Below are positions 25,743-38,871 of a stretch of DNA of 64,000 bases, one piece after another (position 1 is the stretch's first letter; the number at the start of each line of letters is the position of its first letter). This DNA comes from Streptomyces sp. NBC_00483 (GTDB lineage Bacteria > Actinomycetota > Actinomycetes > Streptomycetales > Streptomycetaceae). A model generated the notes under the pieces. That model was not told the DNA's origin and made no database searches. It saw nothing but the letters and a program-made list of their open reading frames with translations. The position numbers were made by a program, and so were the translations under genes. The stretch covers positions 3,596,001-3,660,000 of the forward strand of contig NZ_CP107880.1 of the NCBI RefSeq assembly GCF_036013745.1. The letters run 5' to 3'.

Positions 25743-27698
25743 TCACTGCGCCTGGAGCACCAGCAGCGCCAGGTCGTCGTCCGGCGGGCTGTCACCGAAG
25801 GCGTGCACGAGCCGCCGGATCCGCTCGACGAGCAGCGGCGCCGTCAGGCCCGCGCACCCGGCGAGCGCCTGCGCGAGCCCGTCCCCGTCGTCGAACTGGA
25901 GGGCCCCGCGGCGCCGCTCCGTCACCCCGTCGGTGACGCCCAGGAGCGTGTCCCCGGTGCGCATCACAAACGTTTCGCTTGTGTAGTCCGGATCGTCGAC
26001 GACGCCGAGCAGCACCTGTGGCGTGGCCGCGGCGACGACCTCCCCGCCGGGCCGCATGAGCAGCGGCAGCGGATGCCCGGCGGAGGCGATGGTGCACAGC
26101 ACGCCGTCCTCGGTGGGCGTCAGCTCTCCGTAGAGGAGCGACAGGAAGCGGGACGTGGAGCCCTCCGGTGGCACGCCCCTGCCGTCGGCCGCGGCGAGCG
26201 CGCGGGCCGCGGCGTCCGAGGCCTCGGTCGCGTCGTCGAGCAGCAGCCGGTTGAGCCGGTCGAGGACCTGCGCGACCTGGTACTCCTCGCGGGCGAGCAG
26301 CCGCAGCCAGGGCCGTACGAGCCCGATGACGACGGCGGCCTCCGGGCCCTTTCCCTGGACGTCGCCGAGCGCGAAGCACCAGCGTCCGGCGCCGGCCGGG
26401 AACACGTCGTAGAAGTCGCCGCCGGGTCCTCCCGCCTCCTTCGGCTCGTACACGAGGGCGCTCGCCACGCCGGGGATCTCGGCCATGACCGTGGGCAGCA
26501 GGCCGCGCTGCAGGATGCGGCTGATGGTGGCCTGCCGGGTGAAGCGGCGGGCCGCGCTGACGGCGAGGGCGACGCGCCGGCTGAAGTCCTCGACGAGCCC
26601 GGTGATCTCGTCGGGGAAGCGGTGCAGACCGGCCCGCCCGATCAGCAGGATGCCGAGGGCGCGGCCGCCGGCGGAGAGCCGGTAGGCGAGCGCCGAGCCC
26701 GTGTCCTGGGTGACCGGGCTGCTCTGCGCGTCGAAGGGCCAGGGCACGGGGACGGCGCCGGAGAGCCGGTCGGGCAGCCGCGGGGGTTCCTTCTCCAGGA
26801 GCCCGCGGAGCTCCTCGGTGCGGTGTTCGTGGGTGTGCCAGACGCGGGCGAGCCGGGGCAGCGGCATCGGGTCGGCGCCGCGCATGTCGTGCTCGACGAC
26901 GCCCGGCAGGCCGCGCCCCTCCTCCTCGTAGAACCAGACGGCGCACCAGTCGGCGAGCCGCGGCACGAGGAGCTGGCCGACGAGCGCGGCGACCATGTCC
27001 TCGTCGAGCTGTCCCGCGAGCAGGTCGGAGGCCTCGGCGAGGAAGGAGAGAGCGCCGCGGTTGATCCAGTCCTGGTCCTGGGGGGCGCGCCGGGACGCGG
27101 GCGCCAGGATCTCCGCGGCGCGCAAGCCCCTCTGCAGGCTGCGCACGCCGGCCGGAGTGTCGGGAGTCTCAGCGGCGGGTGTCGGGGCGTCTGCGGGGAT
27201 GCGGGCCCAGACGGTCTTGGCACCGTGACCGTAGGTGATGCCCCACAACTCGGAGAGGGAGGCGACGAGTTGGAGTCCGCGGCCGTACTCGGGGATTTCC
27301 GGCGAGCGGAACGCCCGGTCGTTGCGGACGGCGCGGGCCGGGTGCCGGTCGGTGACCTCGACGACGAGTCCCGCGGTGACGCTCCCGTCGGGGGCGGCGC
27401 CCTCCAGGCGGCACAGCAGGTCGACGCCGGTGCCGGCGTGGACGACGGCGTTGGTGACGAGTTCACTGAGTACGACGGTCGCGTCGTCCATGAGCCGCCC
27501 GTCGAGGGTCAGGGACTCCGACAGCTCGGGCAGTTCGGTCCAGTCGACGAACGCGGCGCGCAGGAAACGACGGGCGGCCGCGGGCGCGAGCGGGTTTCCG
27601 GGCAGCGACGTGCGCGCGGCCACCGGCACCCCGGTCGCCTGGTCAGGCGCGTCCGGGGCGCCGAAGGCGCTCTCCCGCTGGATCGGAATGGAACCCAC
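25743..27698 (-). CDS. SpoIIE-type PP2C phosphatase with anti-sigma-like ATPase and GAF domains
   Basis: The product has 651 residues. The domain order is an RsbW-like HATPase (N-box VVLSELVTNAVVHAG, Asn about 83, with YGRGLQLVASLS and WGITYGHGAKTVWA); a GAF-like region (about 195-375); and a SpoIIE/PP2C domain (GGPGGDFYDVFPAG, FALGDVQGKGPEAA, TIASAGHPLPLL, GVTDGVTERR, DDDLALLVLQ) whose metal-binding Asp residues are kept. Such proteins govern anti-anti-sigma factors. The layout recalls S. coelicolor OsaC. The GTG at 27698 is supported by AGGAG 7 nt upstream. It is divergent from the poly-HAMP kinase. Confidence 0.88.
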   Translation of the reverse strand: MGSIPIQRESAFGAPDAPDQATGVPVAARTSLPGNPLAPAAARRFLRAAFVDWTELPELSESLTLDGRLMDDATVVLSELVTNAVVHAGTGVDLLCRLEGAAPDGSVTAGLVVEVTDRHPARAVRNDRAFRSPEIPEYGRGLQLVASLSELWGITYGHGAKTVWARIPADAPTPAAETPDTPAGVRSLQRGLRAAEILAPASRRAPQDQDWINRGALSFLAEASDLLAGQLDEDMVAALVGQLLVPRLADWCAVWFYEEEGRGLPGVVEHDMRGADPMPLPRLARVWHTHEHRTEELRGLLEKEPPRLPDRLSGAVPVPWPFDAQSSPVTQDTGSALAYRLSAGGRALGILLIGRAGLHRFPDEITGLVEDFSRRVALAVSAARRFTRQATISRILQRGLLPTVMAEIPGVASALVYEPKEAGGPGGDFYDVFPAGAGRWCFALGDVQGKGPEAAVVIGLVRPWLRLLAREEYQVAQVLDRLNRLLLDDATEASDAAARALAAADGRGVPPEGSTSRFLSLLYGELTPTEDGVLCTIASAGHPLPLLMRPGGEVVAAATPQVLLGVVDDPDYTSETFVMRTGDTLLGVTDGVTERRRGALQFDDGDGLAQALAGCAGLTAPLLVERIRRLVHAFGDSPPDDDLALLVLQAQ

Positions 27699-27762
27699 GT
27701 TTCGGCTCCTGGTTAGTTGTGGCAAAGACGCCTCAGGCGACACCGACAGAGTGACAGACTGA

Positions 27763-27780
27763 CCACGCCCATAAGCGTGG
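27763..27780. promoter_or_regulatory. Inverted repeat between the phosphatase and kinase genes
   Basis: CCACGC, six bases (CCATAA), then GCGTGG. It lies about 20 bases before the kinase start, in the 102-base divergent promoter region. It could be an operator or an RNA hairpin in the kinase leader. Confidence 0.35.
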
Positions 27781-27800
27781 AGTTACCTAAGTAGGCCGCT

Positions 27801-31937
<4,137 letters not shown>

Positions 31938-31953
31938 GTGAGGCACCGTCAAC

Positions 31954-32532
31954 ATGACCACTGCAGAGTCCACTTCGGCGGATCGGGCCAGCATCCTCCT
32001 TGTCGACGACATGGAGGACAACCTGACCGCCCTCGAAGCCGTGCTTGGACCGCTCAACGAGCCGCTGGTCAGGGCCCGTTCGGGCGAGGAGGCGATGAAG
32101 GCGCTGCTGCGCAGGCAGTTCGCCGTCGTCCTCCTGGACATCCGGATGCCCGGCATGGACGGCTTCGAGACGGCGACGAACATCAAGCGCCTCGACCAGA
32201 CGAAGGACGTCCCGATCATCTTCCTGACGGGCACGGAGGCCGACACCGGCTACGCCTTCCGCGGCTACGCGACCGGCGCCGCCGACTACCTGACCAAGCC
32301 CTTCGACCCGTGGGTGCTGCGCGCGAAGGTGACGGTCTTCCTCGACCTGCACCGCAAGAACCGCCAGCTGCAGCGCCTCTTGGCGCGCGAACACCAGCAG
32401 TTGGACAATCTCGCGGCCCGCATGACGACGATGGAGCGCCGCCTGGCCGAGGACGAGAACCCCGATGTGCGGGAACTGCGCCACGACATCGGGGAGATGA
32501 AGGAGACGCTGCGGCTGGTGCGCCGGGGTTAG
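31954..32532 (+). CDS. Response regulator with coiled-coil output (OsaB-like)
   Basis: The product has 192 residues. The receiver domain (about 12-135) has the acidic pair in LLVDDMEDN, the phospho-acceptor Asp62 in LLDIRMPGMDG, the Thr in FLTGTEA and the Lys in YLTKPFDPWVL. The remainder is a predicted coiled coil (REHQQLDNLAARMTTMERRLAEDE and RHDIGEMKETLRLVRR). There is no DNA-binding domain. This matches the published description of OsaB. It is cotranscribed with the kinase and probably receives phosphate from it, passing the signal by protein contact. Confidence 0.9.
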   Translation: MTTAESTSADRASILLVDDMEDNLTALEAVLGPLNEPLVRARSGEEAMKALLRRQFAVVLLDIRMPGMDGFETATNIKRLDQTKDVPIIFLTGTEADTGYAFRGYATGAADYLTKPFDPWVLRAKVTVFLDLHRKNRQLQRLLAREHQQLDNLAARMTTMERRLAEDENPDVRELRHDIGEMKETLRLVRRG

Positions 32533-32563
32533 GGCCCTTCTGGCGAACCTTGCAGAAGGACCC
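32532..32563. terminator. Bidirectional hairpin between response regulator and acyl-CoA ligase
   Basis: GGGCCCTTCT (32532-32541) pairs with AGAAGGACCC (32554-32563) with one mismatch. It lies at the stop codon of the response regulator, between convergent genes. Confidence 0.6.
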
Positions 32564-32605
32564 TGGGACTCCGAGGCGCTTCGACCGCGGCGTCTCCTCG
32601 GGGCG

Positions 32606-34495
32606 TCAGCCCTCGCGGCTCCCGGAGTACATCTCGTCGAGGAGCGCCTTGTACTCACGCTCGACGACCGGGCGCTTCAGCTTCAGGCTGGGCGTCAGCT
32701 CGCCGTGCTCGATGTCGAGGTCGCGCGGCAGGAGCTTGAACTTCTTGATGGTCTGCCAGCGCTGCAGGCCCTCGTTGAGCTCCTTCACGTAGCCCTCGAC
32801 GAGCTGCACCGTCTGCGGCGCGGCGACGACCTCCGCGTAGGAGGAGCCGCCGAGGCCGTTCTCCTTGGCCCACTCCAGGATCGACGGCTCGTCGAGCGAG
32901 ATGAGCGCCGTGCAGAAGTTCCGGTCGGCGCCGTGCACCAGGATGTTGGAGACGTACGGGCACACGGCCTTGAACTGGCCCTCGACCTCGGCGGGCGCGA
33001 TGTACTTGCCGCCGGAGGTCTTGATGAGGTCCTTCTTGCGGTCGGTGATCCGCAGGTAGCCGTCGTTCGACAGCTCGCCGATGTCGCCCGTGTGGAACCA
33101 GCCGTCGGACTCCAGGACCTCGGCGGTCTTGTCGGGCAGACCGTGGTAGCCCTCCATGATGCCGGGGCCGCGCAGCAGGATCTCGCCGTCGTCCGCGATC
33201 CGCACCTCGGTGCCGGGCAGCGGCTTGCCGACGGTGCCGGTGCGGTAGGCCTCACCGGGGTTCACGAAGGAGGCGGCGCTGGACTCGGTCAGTCCGTAGC
33301 CCTCCAGGATGTGCACTCCGGCGCCGGCGAAGAAGTAGCCGATCTCCGGAGCGAGCGCGGCAGAGCCGGACACACACGCCCGCAGCCGCCCGCCGAAGGC
33401 CTCCCGCAGCTTGCTGTAGACCAGGCGGTCGGCGGCCTTGTGCTTCGAGGCGAGCTTGAACGGCACCGAGGCGACGCCCGTACGCCGGAAGTTGTCCTGG
33501 CTGACCTTCGCGTACTCGCGCGCGACACCGGCAGCCCACTGGAAGATCTTGTACTTGGCGGAGCCGCCGGCCCGCGCCTTCGCGGCGACGCCGTTGTAGA
33601 CCTTCTCGAAGATGCGCGGCACGGCGGCCATGTACGTCGGCTGCACGATCGGCAGATTCTCGATGATCTTGTCGACGCGGCCGTCGACCGCGGTGACGTG
33701 CCCGACCTCGATCTGGCCGGACGTGAGCACCTTGCCGAAGACGTGCGCGAGCGGCAGCCACAGGTACTGCACGTCCTCGCCGCTCACCAGCCCGGTCGAC
33801 GCGATGGCCTTCGCCATGTACGACCAGTTGTCGTGCGGGAGCCGGACGCCCTTGGGCCGCCCGGTGGTGCCGGAGGTGTAGATGAGCGTGGCGAGCTGGT
33901 CCTTCTGGATCGCCCCGACCCGCTCCTTGACGACCTCAGGGTTCTTCTCCAGGTACGCGGCGCCGCGCGCCTCCAGGTCCTCAAGCGTGAGCACCCAGCC
34001 GTCGGGGTCGCCCGCGTCGGGCACGACCCCGGTCGCGTCGATCACCACGACGTGCCGCAGCTCGGGCAGCTCGGCGCGACGCGCCCGCGCCTTGGCGAGC
34101 TGCGCGGCGTCCTCCGCGACCATCACCTTGGAATCGGAGTCGGACAGGATGAACGCCGACTCCTCCTCGTTGGTCTGCGGGTACACGGTCGTGGTCGCCG
34201 CGCCCGCGCACATGATGCCGAGGTCGGCCAGGATCCACTCGACCCGCGTCGAGGAGGCGAGCGCCACCCGCTCCTGCGGGCCCACGCCCAGCTCGACCAG
34301 GCCGGCGGCGATGGCGTACACGCGCTGCGCGGCCTGCGCCCAGCTCAGCGACTTCCAGTCGTCGGGGCCCGTGCCGGTGGCCGAGGGCACCGGATAGCGG
34401 TAGGCCTCGGCGTCCGGTGTCGCTGTCACGCGCTCCAGGAAGAGGTTCGCCACGGAGGGCGGACGGTTCTCGATCAAGGTCTGTGTGTCGCTCAC
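32606..34495 (-). CDS. Long-chain fatty acid-CoA ligase (AMP-forming)
   Basis: The product has 629 residues. The AMP-binding signature is LIYTSGTTGRPKGVRLPH. Later motifs include EGYGLTESSAASFVN, GEILLRGPGIMEGYHG, DGWFHTGDIGEL and DRKKDLIKTSGGKYIAPAEVE, typical of FadD/long-chain acyl-CoA synthetases. It activates fatty acids for lipid synthesis or beta-oxidation. The GTG at 34495 is chosen because GGAGGA lies 4-5 nt upstream. It is usually next to lepA in Streptomyces, as here. Confidence 0.92.
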   Translation of the reverse strand: MSDTQTLIENRPPSVANLFLERVTATPDAEAYRYPVPSATGTGPDDWKSLSWAQAAQRVYAIAAGLVELGVGPQERVALASSTRVEWILADLGIMCAGAATTTVYPQTNEEESAFILSDSDSKVMVAEDAAQLAKARARRAELPELRHVVVIDATGVVPDAGDPDGWVLTLEDLEARGAAYLEKNPEVVKERVGAIQKDQLATLIYTSGTTGRPKGVRLPHDNWSYMAKAIASTGLVSGEDVQYLWLPLAHVFGKVLTSGQIEVGHVTAVDGRVDKIIENLPIVQPTYMAAVPRIFEKVYNGVAAKARAGGSAKYKIFQWAAGVAREYAKVSQDNFRRTGVASVPFKLASKHKAADRLVYSKLREAFGGRLRACVSGSAALAPEIGYFFAGAGVHILEGYGLTESSAASFVNPGEAYRTGTVGKPLPGTEVRIADDGEILLRGPGIMEGYHGLPDKTAEVLESDGWFHTGDIGELSNDGYLRITDRKKDLIKTSGGKYIAPAEVEGQFKAVCPYVSNILVHGADRNFCTALISLDEPSILEWAKENGLGGSSYAEVVAAPQTVQLVEGYVKELNEGLQRWQTIKKFKLLPRDLDIEHGELTPSLKLKRPVVEREYKALLDEMYSGSREG

Positions 34496-34691
34496 GACGT
34501 CCTCCGGGGCCCGCGACAGTGCGGCTTGTCTCAGACTGCGCGGCTGGTTGATACGAGGCTTGTTTAACTGGCGAGTAACCATGGGGCAGTGATCAGGGTA
34601 AGGGTCACCCGCCTGCCGCGTAAGGGGCTCCGGCCACCGACTTCATCGGGCTCACCCCTACGTCCTCACCCCTCACAGGGCCCACACAAAA

Positions 34692-34732
34692 GCGGTGGGC
34701 CCGCCACGCGCGACGCGTGCCGGGCCCACCGC
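34692..34732 (-). terminator. Terminator after lepA
   Basis: GCGGTGGGCCCG (34692-34703) pairs perfectly with CGGGCCCACCGC (34721-34732). An inner CACGCG/CGCGTG pairing makes a long two-part stem. It is 20 bases after the lepA stop. Confidence 0.8.
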
Positions 34733-34751
34733 CGAAGGGCAGCTCCGCGGG

Positions 34752-36623
34752 CTACTTCTTGGTCTTGGAACCGCCGCCGTCGTCGCTGGAGAGCACGGAG
34801 ATGAAGGCCTCCTGCGGCACCTCGACGGAGCCGACCATCTTCATCCGCTTCTTGCCCTCCTTCTGCTTCTCGAGCAGCTTGCGCTTACGCGAGATGTCAC
34901 CGCCGTAGCACTTGGCGAGGACGTCCTTGCGGATGGCGCGGATGGTCTCGCGGGAGATGACCCGGGAGCCGATGGCCGCCTGGACGGGGATCTCGAAGGC
35001 CTGCCGCGGAATGAGCTCCCGCAGCTTGGCGACCAGGCGCACCCCGTACGCGTACGCGGCGTCCTTGTGCGTGACGGCGGAGAACGCGTCGACGCGGTCG
35101 CCGTGCAGCAGGATGTCGACCTTCACAAGATCGGAGGCCTGCTCGCCGGTGGGCTCGTAGTCCAGGGACGCGTAACCGCGGGTCTTGGACTTCAGCTGGT
35201 CGAAGAAGTCGAAGACGATCTCGGCGAGGGGCAGGGTGTAGCGGATCTCCACCCGGTCCTCGGAGAGGTAGTCCATGCCGAGGAGGGTGCCGCGGCGGGT
35301 CTGGCAGAGCTCCATGATCGCGCCGATGAACTCGCTGGGCGCGAGGAGCGTGGCGCGCACGACGGGCTCGTAGACCTTGTCGATCTTGCCTTCGGGGAAC
35401 TCGCTCGGGTTGGTGACCGTGTGCTCGGTGCCGTCCTCCATGTCCACGCGGTAGACCACGTTGGGGGCGGTGGCGATGAGGTCGAGCCCGAACTCGCGCT
35501 CGAGGCGCTCACGGATCACGTCGAGGTGCAGAAGCCCCAGGAAGCCGACGCGGAAGCCGAATCCGAGCGCGGCCGAGGTCTCCGGCTCGTAGACCAGTGC
35601 TGCGTCGTTGAGCTGCAGCTTGTCGAGGGCCTCGCGCAGGTCCGGGTACTCCGAGCCGTCCAGCGGATACAGGCCCGAGAACACCATCGGCTTCGGGTCC
35701 TTGTAACCGCCGAGGGGCTCGGTCGCGCCCTTGTGCAGGGAGGTGATCGTGTCACCGACCTTGGACTGACGTACGTCCTTCACGCCGGTGATGATGTAGC
35801 CCACCTCGCCGACGCCGATGCCGTCGGCCGGGGTCATCTCGGGGGACGACACACCGATCTCGAGCAGCTCGTGCGTGGCCCCGGTCGACATCATCCGGAT
35901 CCGCTCGCGCTTGTTGAGCTGGCCGTCGACGACTCGTACGTACGTCACGACGCCCCGGTACGAGTCGTACACCGAGTCGAAGATCATCGCGCGGGCGGGC
36001 GCGTCCGCGACACCGACCGGCGGCGGGACCTCGGCGACGACCTTGTCGAGCAGCGCCTCGACGCCCATGCCGGTCTTCGCGGAGACCTTCAGCACGTCGT
36101 CGGGGTCGCAGCCGATGAGGTTGGCGAGCTCCTCAGAGAACTTCTCCGGCTGGGCGGCCGGGAGGTCGATCTTGTTGAGCACCGGAACGATCTTGAGGTC
36201 GTTCTCCATCGCCAGGTAGAGGTTGGCGAGAGTCTGCGCCTCGATGCCCTGCGCCGCGTCGACGAGGAGGATCGTGCCCTCACAGGCCGCGAGCGAGCGC
36301 GAGACCTCGTACGTGAAGTCCACGTGGCCCGGCGTGTCGATCATGTTGAGGATGTGGGTACTGCCCTTGTCGGGCCCCTCGGTCGGGGCCCAGGGCAGCC
36401 GCACCGCCTGGGACTTGATCGTGATGCCGCGCTCTCGCTCGATGTCCATCCGGTCGAGATACTGAGCACGCATCTGCCGCTGCTCGACCACACCGGTCAG
36501 CTGGAGCATCCGGTCGGCGAGCGTCGACTTGCCGTGGTCGATGTGCGCGATGATGCAGAAGTTGCGAATCAGAGCCGGGTCGGTGCGGCTCGGCTCGGGC
36601 ACATTTTTAGGGATCGCGGGCAC
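34752..36623 (-). CDS. lepA: Elongation factor 4 (LepA)
   Basis: The product has 623 residues. The GTPase motifs are [15 protein letters not shown] (G1), RGITIKSQ (G2), [21 protein letters not shown] (G3) and NKIDLP (G4). The LepA-specific C-terminal domain is present ([12 protein letters not shown] near the end; [24 protein letters not shown]). It acts on the ribosome in translation and subunit biogenesis. The start codon at 36623 is GTG. It is divergent from rpsT, a standard actinobacterial arrangement. Confidence 0.96.
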   Translation of the reverse strand: MPAIPKNVPEPSRTDPALIRNFCIIAHIDHGKSTLADRMLQLTGVVEQRQMRAQYLDRMDIERERGITIKSQAVRLPWAPTEGPDKGSTHILNMIDTPGHVDFTYEVSRSLAACEGTILLVDAAQGIEAQTLANLYLAMENDLKIVPVLNKIDLPAAQPEKFSEELANLIGCDPDDVLKVSAKTGMGVEALLDKVVAEVPPPVGVADAPARAMIFDSVYDSYRGVVTYVRVVDGQLNKRERIRMMSTGATHELLEIGVSSPEMTPADGIGVGEVGYIITGVKDVRQSKVGDTITSLHKGATEPLGGYKDPKPMVFSGLYPLDGSEYPDLREALDKLQLNDAALVYEPETSAALGFGFRVGFLGLLHLDVIRERLEREFGLDLIATAPNVVYRVDMEDGTEHTVTNPSEFPEGKIDKVYEPVVRATLLAPSEFIGAIMELCQTRRGTLLGMDYLSEDRVEIRYTLPLAEIVFDFFDQLKSKTRGYASLDYEPTGEQASDLVKVDILLHGDRVDAFSAVTHKDAAYAYGVRLVAKLRELIPRQAFEIPVQAAIGSRVISRETIRAIRKDVLAKCYGGDISRKRKLLEKQKEGKKRMKMVGSVEVPQEAFISVLSSDDGGGSKTKK

Positions 36624-36855
36624 GCAGGGTCCTGTCTCTTGAGGCCTTCTGCCTCAGGTCGGCCTCGGTTGGGATCAATACGTAGCCTCCATGGTCCCAT
36701 GAGCGGGGCGCTGTGCTCGGTTTGGGCCGCCTGGATGACGGCTGATACCGTGGGCAGCTGTGTCTCTTGCCCTCTAAGCCGAGGCACGCACTCAGTGACA
36801 ATCACCGGTACGGGACCTTCGCGGATCCGTGCCTGAACCTGAAAAGGCTCATTTC

Positions 36856-37122
36856 GTGGCGAACATCAAGTCCCAGATCAAGCGGATCAAGACCAACGAG
36901 AAGGCTCGGCTGCGCAACAAGGCCGTGAAGTCCTCCCTCAAGACCTCGATCCGCAAGGCCCGCGAGGCCGCTGCCTCCGGTGACGTCCAGAAGGCCGTCG
37001 AGGCGCAGCGCGTTGCCGCGCGTCAGCTCGACAAGGCCGTCTCCAAGGGCGTCATCCACAAGAACCAGGCCGCCAACAAGAAGTCGGCGCTTGCTTCGAA
37101 GGTCGCGTCCATCCAGGCCTGA
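36856..37122 (+). CDS. rpsT: 30S ribosomal protein bS20
   Basis: The product has 88 residues. It begins [38 protein letters not shown], the classic highly basic S20 sequence, and ends [31 protein letters not shown]. It binds 16S rRNA early in 30S assembly. The GTG at 36856 is chosen because homology starts there and AAAAGG lies about 9 nt upstream. Two strong hairpins follow the gene. Confidence 0.96.
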   Translation: MANIKSQIKRIKTNEKARLRNKAVKSSLKTSIRKAREAAASGDVQKAVEAQRVAARQLDKAVSKGVIHKNQAANKKSALASKVASIQA

Positions 37123-37189
37123 CCTGAACTGAACTGCCGTCGGTAGGACCCGGGCGGGCCCTCTCTCTCCGCCCCCGACCGACACCCAA

Positions 37190-37231
37190 GAGCCCGCACG
37201 CGATCTGCGTTCGCCACGCGGGTGCGGGCTC
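37190..37231 (+). terminator. First terminator after rpsT
   Basis: GAGCCCGCAC (37190-37199) pairs with GTGCGGGCTC (37222-37231), a 10-bp perfect stem with a long loop. It lies 67 bases after the stop codon. Confidence 0.7.
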
Positions 37232-37247
37232 GCACAACGCTTGACCC

Positions 37248-37278
37248 GATGCCCCGCCCTTTCCAAGGGCGGGGCATC
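37248..37278. terminator. Second, very strong hairpin after rpsT
   Basis: GATGCCCCGCCCTT (37248-37261) and AAGGGCGGGGCATC (37265-37278) form a perfect 14-bp stem with a three-base loop. It could end transcripts from both rpsT and the convergent holA operon. Confidence 0.75.
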
Positions 37279-37292
37279 GGTGCGTTCCGATC

Positions 37293-37364
37293 CAGCCCGT
37301 CCGGCGTTTGAGGACACGGCCGAAGGCCGACAGGGGTCTGGGGCGCAGCCCCAGGGACGGGACG
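37293..37364. repeat. Common Streptomyces intergenic repeat
   Basis: CAGCCCGTCCGGCGTTTGAG, then GACACGGCCGAAGGCCGA and GGGTCTGGGGCGCAGCCCCA. The element contains two short hairpins (CGGCCGAAGGCCG and TGGGGCGCAGCCCCA). Elements beginning in this way are familiar in Streptomyces intergenic DNA. It lies in the 298-base gap between rpsT and holA. Confidence 0.7.
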
Positions 37365-37420
37365 GGAGGGGAAGGGGCGGCGGGGGCGACTTCCCGCAGT
37401 GCCGCGCTGACGCTGACGCG

Positions 37421-38410
37421 CTACCCGCGCCCCTGCGCCCGGGCGGCCCGAGCCACCGTCACCACAGCCTTCTCCAACGCATACTCCGGATCATCCCCGG
37501 CCCCCTTGACCCCCGCATCGGCCTCGGCCACCGCCCGCAACGCGACAGCGACCCCGTCCGGCGTCCACCCCCGCATCTGCTGCCGCACCCGATCGATCTT
37601 CCACGGCGGCATCCCCAGCTCCCGCGCAAGATCCGCCGGCCGCCCCCCGCGCGCGGACGACAGCTTCCCGATCGCCCGCACCCCCTGAGCCAACGCACTG
37701 GTGATCATCACCGGCGCCACCCCGGTCGAGAGCGACCACCGCAGCGCCTCCAGCGCCTCGGCCACCCGCCCCTCCACGGCCCGGTCGGCGACGGTGAAGC
37801 TGGACGCCTCGGCCCGCCCCGTGTAGTACCGCCCGACAACGGCCTCGTCGATGGTCCCCTCGACGTCGGCGGCGAGCTGCGACACCGCGGAAGCCAGCTC
37901 CCGCAGATCACTCCCGATGGAGTCGACGAGCGCCTGGGAAGCCTCGGAGGTGGCGGACCGCCCGAGCGCCCGGAACTCGCTCCGTACAAAGGCCAGCCGA
38001 TCCGAGGCCTTCGTCATCTTGGGACAGGCGACCTCCCTGGCCCCGGCCTTGCGCGCCGCGTCCAGCAGGCCCTTCCCCTTGGCGCCACCGGCGTGCAGCA
38101 GCACCAGCGTGATCTCCTCGGCGGGCGCGCCGATGTACGCCTTGACGTCCTTGACCGTGTCCGCGGACAGGTCCTGCGCATTGCGTACGACGACGACCTT
38201 GCGCTCGGCGAACAGCGAGGGGCTGGTCAGCTCGGCCAGCGTCCCCGGCTGCAGCTGATCGGAGGTGAGGTCCCGGACGTCGGTGTCCGCGTCCACGGCG
38301 CGCGCGGCCGCCACGATCTGCTGCACCGCGCGGTCGAGCAGCAGATCCTCCTGTCCCACCGCGACGGTGAGAGGAGCGAGCGGTTCGTCGTTTGCAGTCT
38401 TCCTGGCCAT
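37421..38410 (-). CDS. holA: DNA polymerase III subunit delta
   Basis: The product has 329 residues. It begins PLAPLTVAVGQEDLLLDRAVQQIVAAAR, with KVVVVRNAQDLSADTVKDVKAYIGAP and LVLLHAGGAKGKGLLDAARKAGAREV following. These match the delta (HolA) AAA+ fold, which lacks a working Walker A. The C-terminal collar domain contains RGGRPADLARELGMPPWKIDRVRQQMRGW. Delta opens the beta clamp during clamp loading. The ATG at 38410 is chosen from homology. It sits in the usual lepA-rpsT-holA neighbourhood. Confidence 0.93.
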   Translation of the reverse strand: MARKTANDEPLAPLTVAVGQEDLLLDRAVQQIVAAARAVDADTDVRDLTSDQLQPGTLAELTSPSLFAERKVVVVRNAQDLSADTVKDVKAYIGAPAEEITLVLLHAGGAKGKGLLDAARKAGAREVACPKMTKASDRLAFVRSEFRALGRSATSEASQALVDSIGSDLRELASAVSQLAADVEGTIDEAVVGRYYTGRAEASSFTVADRAVEGRVAEALEALRWSLSTGVAPVMITSALAQGVRAIGKLSSARGGRPADLARELGMPPWKIDRVRQQMRGWTPDGVAVALRAVAEADAGVKGAGDDPEYALEKAVVTVARAARAQGRG

Positions 38411-38469
38411 CGCGCCAAGCATCCCACGCGCCACTGACAAGCCCGCCCCTACTGAACGAAGCCGGGGCC

Positions 38470-38555
38470 GGGCTCACGGGTCCTGGCGCAGGGCTCACTG
38501 GTCCTGGCGTGGGGCTCACTGGTCCGGGGCGTAGGGCTCACTGGTCCGGGGCGCA
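38470..38555. repeat. Four tandem 21-22-bp repeats
   Basis: Units of GGGCTCAC(G/T)GGTCCTGGCG type start at 38470, 38491, 38512 and 38534. The first two are 21 bases and the last two 22. They lie between the small acidic protein gene and holA and do not read as protein in any consistent frame. They are a candidate length-variable locus. Confidence 0.85.
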
Positions 38556-38576
38556 GGGCCGACGAACCCAGCAGCC

Positions 38577-38822
38577 CTACGGTTCCTCGCGCCAGCCCTC
38601 CCACTCGGCCGCGAACCCGTCCAGCTCATCGGCGGACAGCCGCTCCGTCGCGTCCTCCACGACCAGCAGCCACTGCGCGTCCTCGGCGTCGTCCTCACCG
38701 GCCAGCGCGTCCCGTACGAGCTGGGGTTCCTCGGCCACCCCGAAGCGCTCCTTGAGCGCCTCCGCGGCCTCCTCTGCGGCGTCCCGGTCGGGCAGCACCA
38801 GTACGTGTCTCACATCGCTCAC
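38577..38822 (-). CDS. Small acidic protein of unknown function
   Basis: The product has about 81 residues, SDVRHVLVLPDRDAAEEAAEALKERFGV at the start, with many Asp and Glu and a Trp-rich end (AAEWEGWREEP). No domain is recognised; the start resembles a ferredoxin-like beta-alpha unit. The GTG at 38822 fits the conserved beginning; a GTG at 38840 would add six residues. It lies between the YceI gene and holA in the same direction. Confidence 0.65.
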   Translation of the reverse strand: MSDVRHVLVLPDRDAAEEAAEALKERFGVAEEPQLVRDALAGEDDAEDAQWLLVVEDATERLSADELDGFAAEWEGWREEP

Positions 38823-38871
38823 GCCACCATTTTCCGGCACGCCGGCGGCAGCGCCGCACGGGGTCAGCGGG

